Program-made: the position numbers and the translations under genes | The notes under the pieces: generated by a model | The model's database searches: none | The model's input: only the letters and a program-made list of their open reading frames with translations | Told to the model about the DNA's origin: nothing | Shown here: in pieces, positions 28,021-38,046 of the stretch | Position numbering within the stretch: position 1 is the first letter of the stretch | Layout of the letters: each line of letters opens with the position of its first letter | Origin: Halopseudomonas formosensis | Lineage (GTDB): Bacteria > Pseudomonadota > Gammaproteobacteria > Pseudomonadales > Pseudomonadaceae | NCBI RefSeq assembly: GCF_900115905.1 | Contig: NZ_FOYD01000002.1 | Location: 124,001-188,000 of the forward strand | DNA: 64,000 nucleotides | Reading direction: 5' to 3'

Positions 28021-28854
28021 TCAGGACACACTGAATGCCATAGTGTAGGCGGTGTATTTGCGAATATTGATGACGGCGGTATCCAGCATCAGGTATTGAC
28101 CCTTGATCCCCAGCAGGGTGCCCTCGAGCACCGGGTCCTTGTCCAGATTCGCCGACTGCGGTTTGGCCGGGTATTCCAGCACCGGATAGCGGATGTGCTG
28201 CACCTGGGCATCGGTCAGTGGCTGCAGCGCCTGGATACCGAAGCGGGCCTGCAGCGCCTGCAATCCCGGCTGCGCCCCTTCCAGCAGACGATCACGCTCG
28301 GCGATCAGATCCATCGGCTCCGGCTCGCCCTTGAGCAGCAGACGCCAGTTGGTCTTGTCCGCCACCTGCTGACGCAGCAGGTCTTCGACCATGCCCGACT
28401 GCTGACGGGTCGCCACGCGCATGATCGGCAATGCCTGGCTCGCGCCCTGATCGATCCAGCGGGTCGGAATCTGACTGGCCCGGGTAATGCCCACCTTGAG
28501 GCCGGAGGAGTTGGCCAGGTAGACAATGTGATCGGTCATGCAGAACTGCTCGCCCCAGGCCGGCTCGCGGCAGGTGCCCTGCTCGTAATGACAGCGCTCG
28601 GGGCTGACGATGCAGAGGTCGCATTGCGCCAGCTTCTTCATGCAGGGGAAACAGAAGCCCTGGCTGTAACTCTTTTTGGTAAGCCGGTTGCAGTGCTGGC
28701 ACCGGATCTCTCCAAGGGCCTCGAGGCGGATGGTGCGCCCGAGCAGGTCATTCAGGGGCAACTGCTCATCGCCCAGGGGTAAAGCGTACCGGACGGGTTC
28801 GCCCAGGGTACCGAGCATCTTGCGGATACTGCCCTCGCCGCTGACCAGCGCCAT
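28021..28854 (-). CDS. DUF2797 family protein with cysteine-rich zinc-finger region
   Basis: 277 residues. Near residues 50-95 there are four cysteine pairs (CQHCNRL, FCFPCMKKLAQCDLC, ERCHYEQGTCREP) that look like metal-binding knuckles. A GIY-YIG-like stretch follows (HIVYLANSSGLKVGITR, about 108-125), typical of DUF2797. The C-terminal part ends with GIKGQYLMLDTAVINIRKYTAY, also conserved. It is cotranscribed with yeaC upstream (ATGA overlap) and pepN downstream, as in P. aeruginosa. The function is not established; a nucleic-acid role is plausible from the fold only. Confidence 0.85.
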   Translation of the reverse strand: MALVSGEGSIRKMLGTLGEPVRYALPLGDEQLPLNDLLGRTIRLEALGEIRCQHCNRLTKKSYSQGFCFPCMKKLAQCDLCIVSPERCHYEQGTCREPAWGEQFCMTDHIVYLANSSGLKVGITRASQIPTRWIDQGASQALPIMRVATRQQSGMVEDLLRQQVADKTNWRLLLKGEPEPMDLIAERDRLLEGAQPGLQALQARFGIQALQPLTDAQVQHIRYPVLEYPAKPQSANLDKDPVLEGTLLGIKGQYLMLDTAVINIRKYTAYTMAFSVS

Positions 28855-29126
28855 CAGTGCAAAGTGCCCTTCGCCGCCGAAAACAGCGACTCATCCAGGT
28901 TGGCCGGCGCCTTGGAGGCGTTCTTGCAGCTCTGCGCGATATAACCGGTGCGCTCTTCCTCGGGCAGGTTGTCCATCTCCCAGGCGATGATCGCCTGCAG
29001 ACAGAGCTCCTTCTGCTCCTGGGTGAGTTTGCGGCCATCAGCCCATTTCCCCAGCTCCACAGCCGTCTTCAGGCTCTCGTAGACCTCGGGGGAAATATTG
29101 CGCAGCATCTGAATGAAGGTATCCAT
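28854..29126 (-). CDS. DUF1315 (YeaC-like) protein
   Basis: 90 residues from ATG at 29126; a 22-residue in-frame extension upstream is not family-like. The protein starts MDTFIQMLRNISPEVYESLKTA and has the conserved LGKWADGRKLTQEQKELCLQAIIAWE core and the acidic LPEEERTGYI segment. Its TGA overlaps the ATG of the DUF2797 gene. It is the first gene of the yeaC-DUF2797-pepN transcript. The role is unknown. Confidence 0.85.
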   Translation of the reverse strand: MDTFIQMLRNISPEVYESLKTAVELGKWADGRKLTQEQKELCLQAIIAWEMDNLPEEERTGYIAQSCKNASKAPANLDESLFSAAKGTLH

Positions 29127-29246
29127 GGAATCTCCGGAAGTGAAATCGGGGAACGCCGGGCAACCGCGCCGCCACCCGGGAAATACCGCCATTGTACATT
29201 TTTTCGCAGGCCGGGACGTGCCCGGGAGTGCCTGGGAGGAACCTGA

Positions 29247-29753
29247 GAGGGACGAGCACCAGCTCGTCCAGGGAGCAGCGCACCCGCGCTACGCCATTCG
29301 CACCCGGCCGGCATTTATTCGCACCCGACGCGGGTGCTCCTACCCCGATTCCGCTCCCGTAGGAGCACCACCCTCGGTGCGAACCGGAGCCAGCACATAT
29401 TCGCACCCGACGCGGGTGCTCCTACCACGGCTTCGTTCCTGTAGGAGCACCGCCCTCGGTGCGAACCGGGCAAGCACATATTCGCACCCGGGGCGGGTGC
29501 TCCTACCCCGATTCCGTTCCTGTAGGAGCACCGCCCTCGGTGCGAACCGGAGCCAGCACATATTCGCACCCGACGCGGGTGCTCCTACCACGGCTTCGTT
29601 CCTGTAGGAGCACCGCCCTCGGTGCGAACCGGGCAAGCACATATTCGCACCCGGGGCGGGTGCTCCTACCCCGATTCCGTTCCTGTAGGAGCACCGCCCT
29701 CGGTGCGAACCGGGGCAAGCACATTTTCGCACCCGGGGCGGGTGCTCCTACAG
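29247..29753. repeat. REP tandem array with 81-82 bp period (cluster 3)
   Basis: The 621 bases between yeaC and glpG start with the second palindromic family (GGGACGAGCACCAGCTCGTCC near 29250, then GCAGCGCACCCGCGCTACGCC near 29275). A very regular array follows. TTCGCACCCG begins at 29318, 29400, 29481, 29563, 29644 and 29726, so the period alternates 82 and 81. Each unit is one reversed type C REP plus one type A REP. Alternate units carry either GACGCGGGTGCTCCTACCACGGCTTCGTT or the GGGCGGGTG...CCCCGATTCCGTT variant (shown in shortened form), so the true unit is about 163 bp. The last copy overlaps the end of glpG. Confidence 0.9.
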
Positions 29754-30599
29754 CGCTCCCCGCATCCGCTGCATTCCGCCGGCGATGACGCCGCAGATGC
29801 AACCCACCACCAACCCGCCGACATGGGCGGCGTTGGCGATAGCACCGAAACCCAATACGCTGATGATCCCCGACAAACAGAACACCAGCCAGGCGAGCAT
29901 CATGATCACCACGCCCTTGGGCAGGTCGAAATGCATGTTCGGCGCCAGCAGCTGGTACAGCCAGCAATAGCCCAGCAGCCCGTACAGCACCCCCGAAAGG
30001 CCGCCGAACAGCGCGGTCGGCCCGCTGAAGACCCACTGGGCATAGTTGGAGACCAGGGCAAACAGCAGCGTCAGCCCGAGCAGCCAGAAGCTGCCGGACC
30101 GCAGCTCGATGCGCCGCCCCAGTTCCCAGTACCAGAGCGCATTGAAGGCCAGGTGCATGATGCCGAAATGCATGAAAATCGGTGACACCAGACGCCACCA
30201 CTGGCCCAGATCAGGACTGGCCGCCAGCTGGCCCATGCTGTTCACCGGAGTGAAGGACAGCCAGGCCAGCGCGTGCAGATTGCGCCCCAGCCCGGTCCAG
30301 ACCGCGACCGCCGCGGTGATGGCCAGTATCGCCAGAGTCACCGGGAGATGCCGCAACATCACGCCCCAGCCAGGCCCAACTGCAGGACGCGCGACGCGCA
30401 CCGGTTCGGCCGTTTCCGGAGGAACACCATCGCGGTAGAGGGTACGCACCAGGTCCGCATCGGCCTCGCTACGGGTCCAGATCACCTGCTCACCCCGCTC
30501 CTCGGTGACCCGGTGCGGCACGCCCTGCATACGCAGAAAATGGATCAGCCTGGACAGATCCTCATCCAGATCGCAGGCCAGCGCCCGGTACTTGCTCAT
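29748..30599 (-). CDS. glpG: Rhomboid family intramembrane serine protease (GlpG-like)
   Basis: 283 residues. A cytoplasmic N-terminal domain (residues 1-65, LDEDLSRLIHFLRMQGVPHRV, the rhomboid_N fold of GlpG) is followed by six membrane helices. The catalytic serine is in GLSGVLYG near residue 205 and the histidine in AHVGG near residue 258; the WR motif of loop 1 is QWWRLVSP. It cleaves membrane proteins within the bilayer. Its start overlaps the metallophosphatase stop (ATGA). The stop TAG at 29748-29750 lies inside the GTAGGAGCACC head of a REP copy, so the last residues may have been reset by the repeat. Confidence 0.9.
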   Translation of the reverse strand: MSKYRALACDLDEDLSRLIHFLRMQGVPHRVTEERGEQVIWTRSEADADLVRTLYRDGVPPETAEPVRVARPAVGPGWGVMLRHLPVTLAILAITAAVAVWTGLGRNLHALAWLSFTPVNSMGQLAASPDLGQWWRLVSPIFMHFGIMHLAFNALWYWELGRRIELRSGSFWLLGLTLLFALVSNYAQWVFSGPTALFGGLSGVLYGLLGYCWLYQLLAPNMHFDLPKGVVIMMLAWLVFCLSGIISVLGFGAIANAAHVGGLVVGCICGVIAGGMQRMRGAL

Positions 30600-31555
30600 A
30601 TCACGTCCACCCAGACAAAGTTTTCCGGCACTATCCGCTCTTCCCCACTCCAGCGGTAGGCCACCAGCCGCCCATACTTGACGGCACTGTAATCCAGACA
30701 GGCCAGGTTCGGGCGCAGGGGCTGCGGCCTGCCCTGCTGCCAGTAATGACCGACGAACAGCAGCGGCTCGTCCACCCCGTAATACAGCAGCTCACGCTTC
30801 TGACGGAAGGTCAGCGGGCGAATGGCGATGTGCTCCGGCAGGTCGTCCGGCTGGAACACCAGATCCCCGTAGGTCTCCGGCGACTCCTCCCAGAACTTGG
30901 TGCGGAACATGCCGCGCACCACCCCGTCCCCGCTCTTCATGGTCAGGCCATGGGGCAGCCGCATGCCGATGCCGCGCAGCAGGCGGTCAAAGACCTGATC
31001 GGCGAAGCTCTCGGGCTCGACCGACGCCTGAAGAAAATCCACATCCGGTCGGCCGTCCGGGTATTGCTCGGCGAAGGGGCGGATCAGTCGATCATCCCAG
31101 CAGGCGTGCACCAGGCGGAAGGGGCCCATGTCCATGTACAGCGGCAGGGTCCAGAACCAGTCGAGAAACTCGTCCCACTCCGCTGCCCTGCCCTCGAACT
31201 GCTCCAGGGTCGCCTGGATCTGCCGCTGATTTCGGTCGGTATGCTCGCGCACCCAGGAGCGACCGCTGCCCGCCGGCGCCGGCGTCACCCAGCCCAGGGC
31301 ATTGAACTCGTGATTACCCATGATGCAGCGCGCCGCGCCGGCCTCGACCATGTCGCGCACGATCAGCAATGCCTCGCGGATGCGCGGACCACGGTCGATG
31401 ATGTCACCGAGAAACAACGCCTGTCGCTGCGGATGGCGCCACACCCCACCTACCCGCGCATACCCCATCTGCTCCAACAGCTTCTCGAGCGTATGCGCGC
31501 AGCCATGCACATCTCCGATGATGTCATAGCCCTGCCAGAGCTCGATGTCTGTCAT
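30596..31555 (-). CDS. Metallophosphoesterase (PrpE/ApaH-like serine/threonine phosphatase superfamily)
   Basis: 319 residues. The metal-binding motifs are in order: GDVHGC near residue 14, GDIIDRGP near residue 50, GNHEFNALG near residue 80, and histidines at VHACWD (about 168) and FVGHYW (about 270). This layout is that of the PPP-like family that includes PrpE and ApaH. The natural substrate is not clear. It lies between nadK (5 bases upstream) and glpG (4-base overlap), the same neighbours as in P. aeruginosa, so it is cotranscribed with both. Confidence 0.87.
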   Translation of the reverse strand: MTDIELWQGYDIIGDVHGCAHTLEKLLEQMGYARVGGVWRHPQRQALFLGDIIDRGPRIREALLIVRDMVEAGAARCIMGNHEFNALGWVTPAPAGSGRSWVREHTDRNQRQIQATLEQFEGRAAEWDEFLDWFWTLPLYMDMGPFRLVHACWDDRLIRPFAEQYPDGRPDVDFLQASVEPESFADQVFDRLLRGIGMRLPHGLTMKSGDGVVRGMFRTKFWEESPETYGDLVFQPDDLPEHIAIRPLTFRQKRELLYYGVDEPLLFVGHYWQQGRPQPLRPNLACLDYSAVKYGRLVAYRWSGEERIVPENFVWVDVI

Positions 31556-31560
31556 TCGGC

Positions 31561-32442
31561 TTACTCCGTCAGGCGACTGCTCCAGCCCAGCTTGCTGCGG
31601 CAGATCGCGTAGAAATTGTGATCCAGAGGGTGAATGAGCCGCAGCTTCTGCGGCTTCTTGCGGATGATCAGCGTATCCCCCGGGGCACAGGCAATGTGCT
31701 CCTGGCCATCGCAGCTGACCTGCGGATAGATCTCGTTCTGCCGGGCGATGGTGATGCGGATCTCGCTGTTGCCCTCCACCACGATCGGGCGGCTGGACAG
31801 GGTATGCGGGAACATGGGCACCAGCACCATGGCGTCCAGCTTGGGATGCATGATGGGCCCGCCGGCGGACAGCGAATAGGCGGTGGAGCCGGTCGGAGTG
31901 GCCACTATCATGCCGTCGGACTTCTGGCTGTAGACGAACTGACCGTCGACGAACAGCTCGAACTCTATCATCCGCGCCGACTTGCCCGGGTGCAGCACCA
32001 CGTCATTGAGCGCCTCGCTGGCACCCAGCTGCTCCTCGCCCCGGCAGACGATGGCGTCCAGCAGGAAGCGGGACTCGGCCATGTACTTGCCGGTCAGCAC
32101 ATCCCCTACCCGCCGCTCGAGCTCTTCGGGCGAAATGTCAGTAAGAAAGCCCAGCCCGCCGCGGTTCACCCCCAGCACCGGCACATTCGAGCGGCACAGG
32201 GCGCGTGCGGCTCCCAGCAGACTGCCGTCCCCGCCGACAACGATCACCAGATCGCAGATTTCACCCATCATCCGCCGCGAGCACACCTGCAGCTGATGTC
32301 CCGGCAGCATCTCGGCCACCGTATCCTCAAGGATCACGGTATGGCCCTTGCTCAGCAGGAAGCGCTTCAGGCGCCGCAGGGTGTCCACCACACGGGCACT
32401 GCCCAAGCGACCAATCAGCCCGATATTGCGGAAATGCTCCAT
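31561..32442 (-). CDS. nadK: NAD kinase
   Basis: 293 residues from ATG at 32442, which gives MEHFRNIGLIGRLGS, the start seen in Pseudomonas NadK; a 16-residue longer frame exists but is not family-like. The signature GGDGSLLGAAR (about residue 70) and the NDVVLHPGK and TPTGSTAYSLSAGGP motifs are complete. The enzyme makes NADP from NAD with ATP. It precedes the metallophosphatase by 5 bases and follows a hypothetical gene by about 100 bases on the same strand. Confidence 0.95.
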   Translation of the reverse strand: MEHFRNIGLIGRLGSARVVDTLRRLKRFLLSKGHTVILEDTVAEMLPGHQLQVCSRRMMGEICDLVIVVGGDGSLLGAARALCRSNVPVLGVNRGGLGFLTDISPEELERRVGDVLTGKYMAESRFLLDAIVCRGEEQLGASEALNDVVLHPGKSARMIEFELFVDGQFVYSQKSDGMIVATPTGSTAYSLSAGGPIMHPKLDAMVLVPMFPHTLSSRPIVVEGNSEIRITIARQNEIYPQVSCDGQEHIACAPGDTLIIRKKPQKLRLIHPLDHNFYAICRSKLGWSSRLTE

Positions 32443-32544
32443 ACACCACTCTCTGATTCGGCTTGAAAAATTCCGCACAGGCTTGAGCACGGACAGGGGG
32501 TAATTATCCGTGGCAGAGCGGTATCTGGCAAATAGGGGACGGTT

Positions 32545-33408
32545 TCAGTCGGTCCCGGTGGGGGCGCGGGTCTGCAGTCGCTGCAGTTCCCGGCGCAGGC
32601 TGCCGTTGAGCTTCTGCTGCTCCTCCAGCTGCCGCTTGATGTCCTGCAGCTCACCGCGCACGATCGTCAGGTGATCGGCGTGCTCACCGCGCAGACGATC
32701 AAGCTCGTCGCGATGTTCCTGCTCCTGTTGACGCAGGCGGGCCTGCAGCTCGCCGATCTGGCGCAGGTACTCATCCACTTCACCCGCGTGGGACTTGCGC
32801 AGCTTCTCCATCTCTGCGGTCATTTCCAGCAGCGGGTCGACACTGTCCGCTGCTTCCTCCTCCTGGGACGCAGTCGCGCCGTACCAGGCATCCTCGGCCA
32901 CCACCTGCAGGTTCTCGGTGGTGAGGAGGACCTTGGCCTCCTCATCCTCCCCGATAATGCCCAGCCCGTTGCGGGTCACTGCCTGCTTGATCCAGGCCAG
33001 ATCAGCCTTGCCGCCGCGCTGACCCGGCTTCCACATGCTGTGCTGGTATTCCTTGTGATGACAGAAGCCCAGGCAGGACAGCCGAATCGGCCCGCCGCCC
33101 ATATCCGGCCCCCGGGCGGCCTTCTCCGCCAGGGTGCGCAGGGGCAGGTTCCAGAGGCGATTCACATAGCCATCGAGATCGAAATCTACAGTGAAGAACA
33201 CCGCAGCGCGTACATACAGTCGTGAGTTGATCTGCAGAAAGACCGCTTCCACGGTCTCGTCAGCAAAATCCGGAGCGGTTACCAGGCCATCGAGCAGAGC
33301 CTCAAACTCAGCGTACAGCATCTCCCGGACAATGCCCTGATCAGAAAAGAACATCACCGCTTCAGTCAGCAGCGGCTTTTGTATTCTGTCCGGATCACGT
33401 GAAGTCAT
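32545..33408 (-). CDS. Conserved hypothetical protein with C-terminal coiled coil
   Basis: 287 residues from ATG at 33408 (MTSRDPDRIQKPLL); a start five codons upstream at 33423 is equally possible since neither has a clear Shine-Dalgarno sequence. The N-terminal 175 residues are globular and carry the conserved-looking block LSCLGFCHHKEYQHSMW. Residues about 185-280 are a long heptad-rich coiled coil (EKLRKSHAGEVDEYLRQIGELQ and on). No signal peptide or membrane segment is seen. A homolog stands upstream of nadK in Pseudomonas genomes as remembered; I know of no assigned function. Confidence 0.7.
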   Translation of the reverse strand: MTSRDPDRIQKPLLTEAVMFFSDQGIVREMLYAEFEALLDGLVTAPDFADETVEAVFLQINSRLYVRAAVFFTVDFDLDGYVNRLWNLPLRTLAEKAARGPDMGGGPIRLSCLGFCHHKEYQHSMWKPGQRGGKADLAWIKQAVTRNGLGIIGEDEEAKVLLTTENLQVVAEDAWYGATASQEEEAADSVDPLLEMTAEMEKLRKSHAGEVDEYLRQIGELQARLRQQEQEHRDELDRLRGEHADHLTIVRGELQDIKRQLEEQQKLNGSLRRELQRLQTRAPTGTD

Positions 33409-33590
33409 GATGGCTGTACCCATTTGCTTTGTTTATCTCGCACTTTGCTCTTTTTTTCGGACGATTGCATCGCCCCGGTCGGAGTTTACGCGAAACGGCG
33501 AATCACGATTGTGACAGACTTGGCAGCTGCGTTGACTGACTCCCGGCGGGCGAGAGTCGACCCAGGCCCTTGCGAGTGCCTGCAAACGAA

Positions 33591-33610
33591 AGCAGCGCCG
33601 AAGCGCTGCT
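33591..33610 (-). terminator. UUCG-loop terminator downstream of fadH
   Basis: On the minus strand an 8-bp stem, AGCAGCGC-TTCG-GCGCTGCT, with the very stable UUCG loop is followed by TTTCGTTTG. It lies 67 bases after the fadH stop and before the next gene on that strand, whose start is about 200 bases further on. Confidence 0.7.
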
Positions 33611-33677
33611 ATGAGGGTTGCTCATTATCGGGTGGGTCGGCGAGCCCCAGCCCGCCGCCCCCGCAAACACGCCCGGC

Positions 33678-35723
<2,046 letters not shown>

Positions 35724-35856
35724 TCATCAGGCGTCGGCTCATCGGCCGACTTGCTATGGAGCAGACGATAGGCCCTGCCCCTGACCCGCTCAATCACCGC
35801 AAATGACATTTTCATAACCCTGAGTTACATTCTGCAGCTCCACAAGGAGTCACAGC

Positions 35857-36876
35857 ATGAAGCTCGGCGACCTCTCGGTCGGCTACCTCTACAGCCTGCA
35901 GGCGGCGCTCAGGCATCTGGGTCATGATGCCGACGCCCTGTTACGGCGCTATCGCGTTCCCCCGGACATGCTGGCCCGGCCTCTGGCGCGCATCAGCATT
36001 CCGCGCTTCATGCGCCTCGGCCATGCCGCCATCCAGCTCAGCGGCCGTAAGGACATCGGCCTGCTGATGGGCCGGTACAGCCAGCCATCGCACCTGGGAC
36101 TGCCGGGGCTGACCGCCCAGTGCGCGCCCAGCCTCGGCCAGGCTTTCGATGTACTGGTGCGCTTCGAGCGCCTGACCAGCCAGAACTACCGGGGCCACTC
36201 CAGCTTTCATCCACCGGCCACCCGTTTCTATTCGATCAGTCCCTACAACAACTTCAACCTCTTCGTGGTCGACTCCGCCCTCGCCTCCCGCCGGCAGCTC
36301 GCCATGCAGCTGACGGGAGGCGCAGCGCGGCTCAGAGAAGTGCACATCGAGTTCCCTGCGCCGGACTATGCCGACCGCTACGAGAGCCTGTTCGGCTGCC
36401 CCGTCCTCTTCGAGCAGGAGCACAACCAGCTGATCTGGGAAGCCGGCAGCCTCGACCTGCCGCTGATCCAGAGTGCTCCCGGCACCCACGCCCAGCTGGT
36501 GGAGTTGTGTGAGCAGCAACTGCAGGATCTCACCCGCCACCGGCACCTGCGCGAACGGGTCGAGGAAATCCTCTCCCCGCGGCTGCACAGTCAATTACCG
36601 GAACTGGACGAAGTCGCCGCCCGCCTCGGCATGGCCGGATGGACCCTGCGCCGCCGCCTCAAGGCCGAAGCCGGCACGCGTTTCCAGAACATCATCGACG
36701 ACATGCGCCGGGACCTGGCGCTGAGCTACATGAGGGATACGGAAACCGCACTGGGAGAAATCGCCTTCCTGCTCGGCTTCTCCTCACCGGCAGCATTTCA
36801 ACGCGCGTTCAAACGTTGGACCGGCGTAGCACCAGGGCAATATCGCCGGCAGACGAGACAGCAAAAGCCGGATTAA
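35857..36876 (+). CDS. AraC family transcriptional regulator (arabinose_bd N-terminal type)
   Basis: 339 residues. The N-terminal part (about 15-215) is the all-helical/mixed ligand domain found in OruR/ArgR-unlike AraC proteins (SLQAALRHLGHDADALLRR at the start). The C-terminal HTH pair is clear: PELDEVAARLGMAGWTLRRRLKAEG-type helix near residue 250, and IAFLLGFSSPAAFQRAFKRWTGVAPGQYRR near residue 305. It is divergent from fadH with 148 bases between, so control of fadH in response to a fatty-acid-like ligand is likely but inferred. A REP cluster follows 22 bases after the stop. Confidence 0.9.
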   Translation: MKLGDLSVGYLYSLQAALRHLGHDADALLRRYRVPPDMLARPLARISIPRFMRLGHAAIQLSGRKDIGLLMGRYSQPSHLGLPGLTAQCAPSLGQAFDVLVRFERLTSQNYRGHSSFHPPATRFYSISPYNNFNLFVVDSALASRRQLAMQLTGGAARLREVHIEFPAPDYADRYESLFGCPVLFEQEHNQLIWEAGSLDLPLIQSAPGTHAQLVELCEQQLQDLTRHRHLRERVEEILSPRLHSQLPELDEVAARLGMAGWTLRRRLKAEAGTRFQNIIDDMRRDLALSYMRDTETALGEIAFLLGFSSPAAFQRAFKRWTGVAPGQYRRQTRQQKPD

Positions 36877-36898
36877 AGAGAGTGCCCAGCCGGGCCTC

Positions 36899-37087
36899 CA
36901 TTCGCACCCGGGGCGGGTGCTCCTACAATCAATATCCGGCGTTGAGGTTCAATACCCCGGAAAGGGATCTGGTTTTACCTGTAGGAGCACCGCCCACGGT
37001 GCGAACTGGGCAGGCACACATTCGCACCCGGCGCGGGTGCTCCTACAACAAATACGCGAATTCGCACCCGTGGCTGCTGCTCCTACC
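36899..37087. repeat. REP cluster 4
   Basis: Between the AraC-type gene and the small acidic ORF: a reversed type C copy (36901-36926), a type A copy (about 36981-37005, with CGCCCACGGTGCGAA), a second reversed type C copy (about 37020-37046) and a degraded one ending GCTGCTCCTAC (about 37060-37086). The orientation again alternates. Confidence 0.8.
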
Positions 37088-37113
37088 GCGCGAAGGAGTC
37101 GGATGCCTACCCC

Positions 37114-37194
37114 TCACATCTCCTGTGCATCATCTACAGCGTCATCCCATTCCTGGGCGCGTTGCTCCAGCAGTTCTTCTTCATACTCGTTCAT
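37114..37194 (-). CDS. Small acidic protein, 26 residues, unrecognised
   Basis: A 26-codon frame read on the minus strand with an ideal ribosome binding site: AAGGAGAG ends 6 bases before the ATG at 37194. The product starts MNEYEEELLEQRAQEWDD and ends DDAQEM; 11 of 26 residues are acidic, and it should form one amphipathic helix. It has no cysteine or histidine, so direct copper binding is unlikely. It is divergent from the CueR-like promoter of the copper chaperone gene 100 bases away. I do not recognise it; the evidence for translation is the strong Shine-Dalgarno sequence and the biased composition. Confidence 0.5.
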   Translation of the reverse strand: MNEYEEELLEQRAQEWDDAVDDAQEM

Positions 37195-37296
37195 ATTGTT
37201 CTCTCCTTCTTGATCATTCTCTGCATGGGAACAGGTTCAACCTAACTCCCCTGCTTTACAGTCAGATGAAAGCCACACGGGAAAGTTCAGAAGCAA

Positions 37297-37327
37297 TTGA
37301 CTTTGCCACGGTGTCAGGGTTGAGACT
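37297..37327 (+). promoter_or_regulatory. CueR-type (MerR family, Cu(I)-responsive) promoter
   Basis: TTGACT (37297-37302) and GAGACT (37322-37327) are separated by 19 bases, the long spacer typical of MerR-family promoters. The spacer holds the interrupted inverted repeat TTTGCCA-CGG-TGTCAGGG, which resembles Pseudomonas CueR sites (CTTGCCA...TGTCAAGG). Transcription would begin near 37334 and serve the copper chaperone and DUF411 genes. No cueR gene is in the window, so the regulator would act in trans. Confidence 0.7.
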
Positions 37328-37360
37328 GTGGCCATTCAAACCATCGAGGAGATTGTTCCC

Positions 37361-37591
37361 GTGAGCATCCAACTGAACGTCAAGGAAATGACCTGCGCCC
37401 ACTGCGTCAAGCACGTCACCGAGGCCCTGACCGCCGTTGCCGGTGTCGAATCGGTCGACGTCAACCTGGAAGCCGGCAAGGTCAGCGTCAAGGGCAATGC
37501 CGACAGCCAGGCGCTGATCAACGCCCTGGACGAAGCCGGCTACCCGGCCAACGTCGCCCACGATGGCAAGACCACCTGCTGCGGCGGCTGA
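37361..37591 (+). CDS. Copper chaperone with heavy-metal-associated domain (CopZ-like)
   Basis: 76 residues from GTG at 37361; GAGGAG at 37346-37351 is 9 bases upstream, and the longer frame from 37328 would start at or before the predicted transcription start. The HMA motif MTCAHCVKHV is at residues 10-19, followed by the beta-alpha-beta-beta-alpha-beta fold with GVESVDVNLEAGKVSVKG and ALDEAGYPANV. An extra cysteine pair ends the protein (TTCCGG). It should carry Cu(I) in the cytoplasm to exporting ATPases. DUF411 follows after 17 bases. Confidence 0.88.
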   Translation: MSIQLNVKEMTCAHCVKHVTEALTAVAGVESVDVNLEAGKVSVKGNADSQALINALDEAGYPANVAHDGKTTCCGG

Positions 37592-37608
37592 CAGTCAAGG
37601 AGGAAAAC

Positions 37609-38046
37609 ATGCTCGGCAAATTACGCTTAATCGCCCTGGCCGGTCTGTTCATGGGCGGTCTGGCCCAGGCGGCAGACAACCTGACCATTGACGTCCACCG
37701 CGACGCCAACTGCGGCTGCTGCAAGGACTGGATCCTGCATCTGGAGAACAACGGCTTCACGGTCAATGACCATGTGGAAGCCAACATGGGCAGCTTCAAG
37801 CAGACCGCCGGCGTACCCCCGCGCCTGGGCTCCTGCCACACCGCGATCATCAACGGTCAGTTTGTGGAGGGCCACGTGCCTGCAGAACAGATCCACCTGC
37901 TGCAGAACCGCCCCGACCTGCTCGGCATAGCCGTTCCCGGCATGCCCGTCGGCTCTCCGGGCATGGAGTACGGTGATCGCAAGGATCCTTATCAGGTAGT
38001 GGGACTGACCAGAAGTGGCGAAGTCGAGGTCATCGCGGAGTACTGA
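37609..38046 (+). CDS. DUF411 metal-binding periplasmic protein
   Basis: 145 residues with a signal peptide (LRLIALAGLFMGGLAQAA). The DUF411 hallmark CGCCKDW is near residue 40, and further conserved parts are GVPPRLGSCHTA, EGHVPAEQI and AVPGMPVGSPGME. The family is linked to copper and other metal resistance; binding by the CGCC cysteines and the later cysteine is likely. It is probably cotranscribed with the copper chaperone gene. Its stop at 38044-38046 directly abuts the stop of the convergent motY gene, with no gap for separate terminators. Confidence 0.87.
   Translation: MLGKLRLIALAGLFMGGLAQAADNLTIDVHRDANCGCCKDWILHLENNGFTVNDHVEANMGSFKQTAGVPPRLGSCHTAIINGQFVEGHVPAEQIHLLQNRPDLLGIAVPGMPVGSPGMEYGDRKDPYQVVGLTRSGEVEVIAEY

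Noticed and set aside
29307-29753. CRISPR array
   Set aside because: The repeats are palindromic REP units in alternating orientation; the spacers are also repeated rather than unique, and no cas genes are present.
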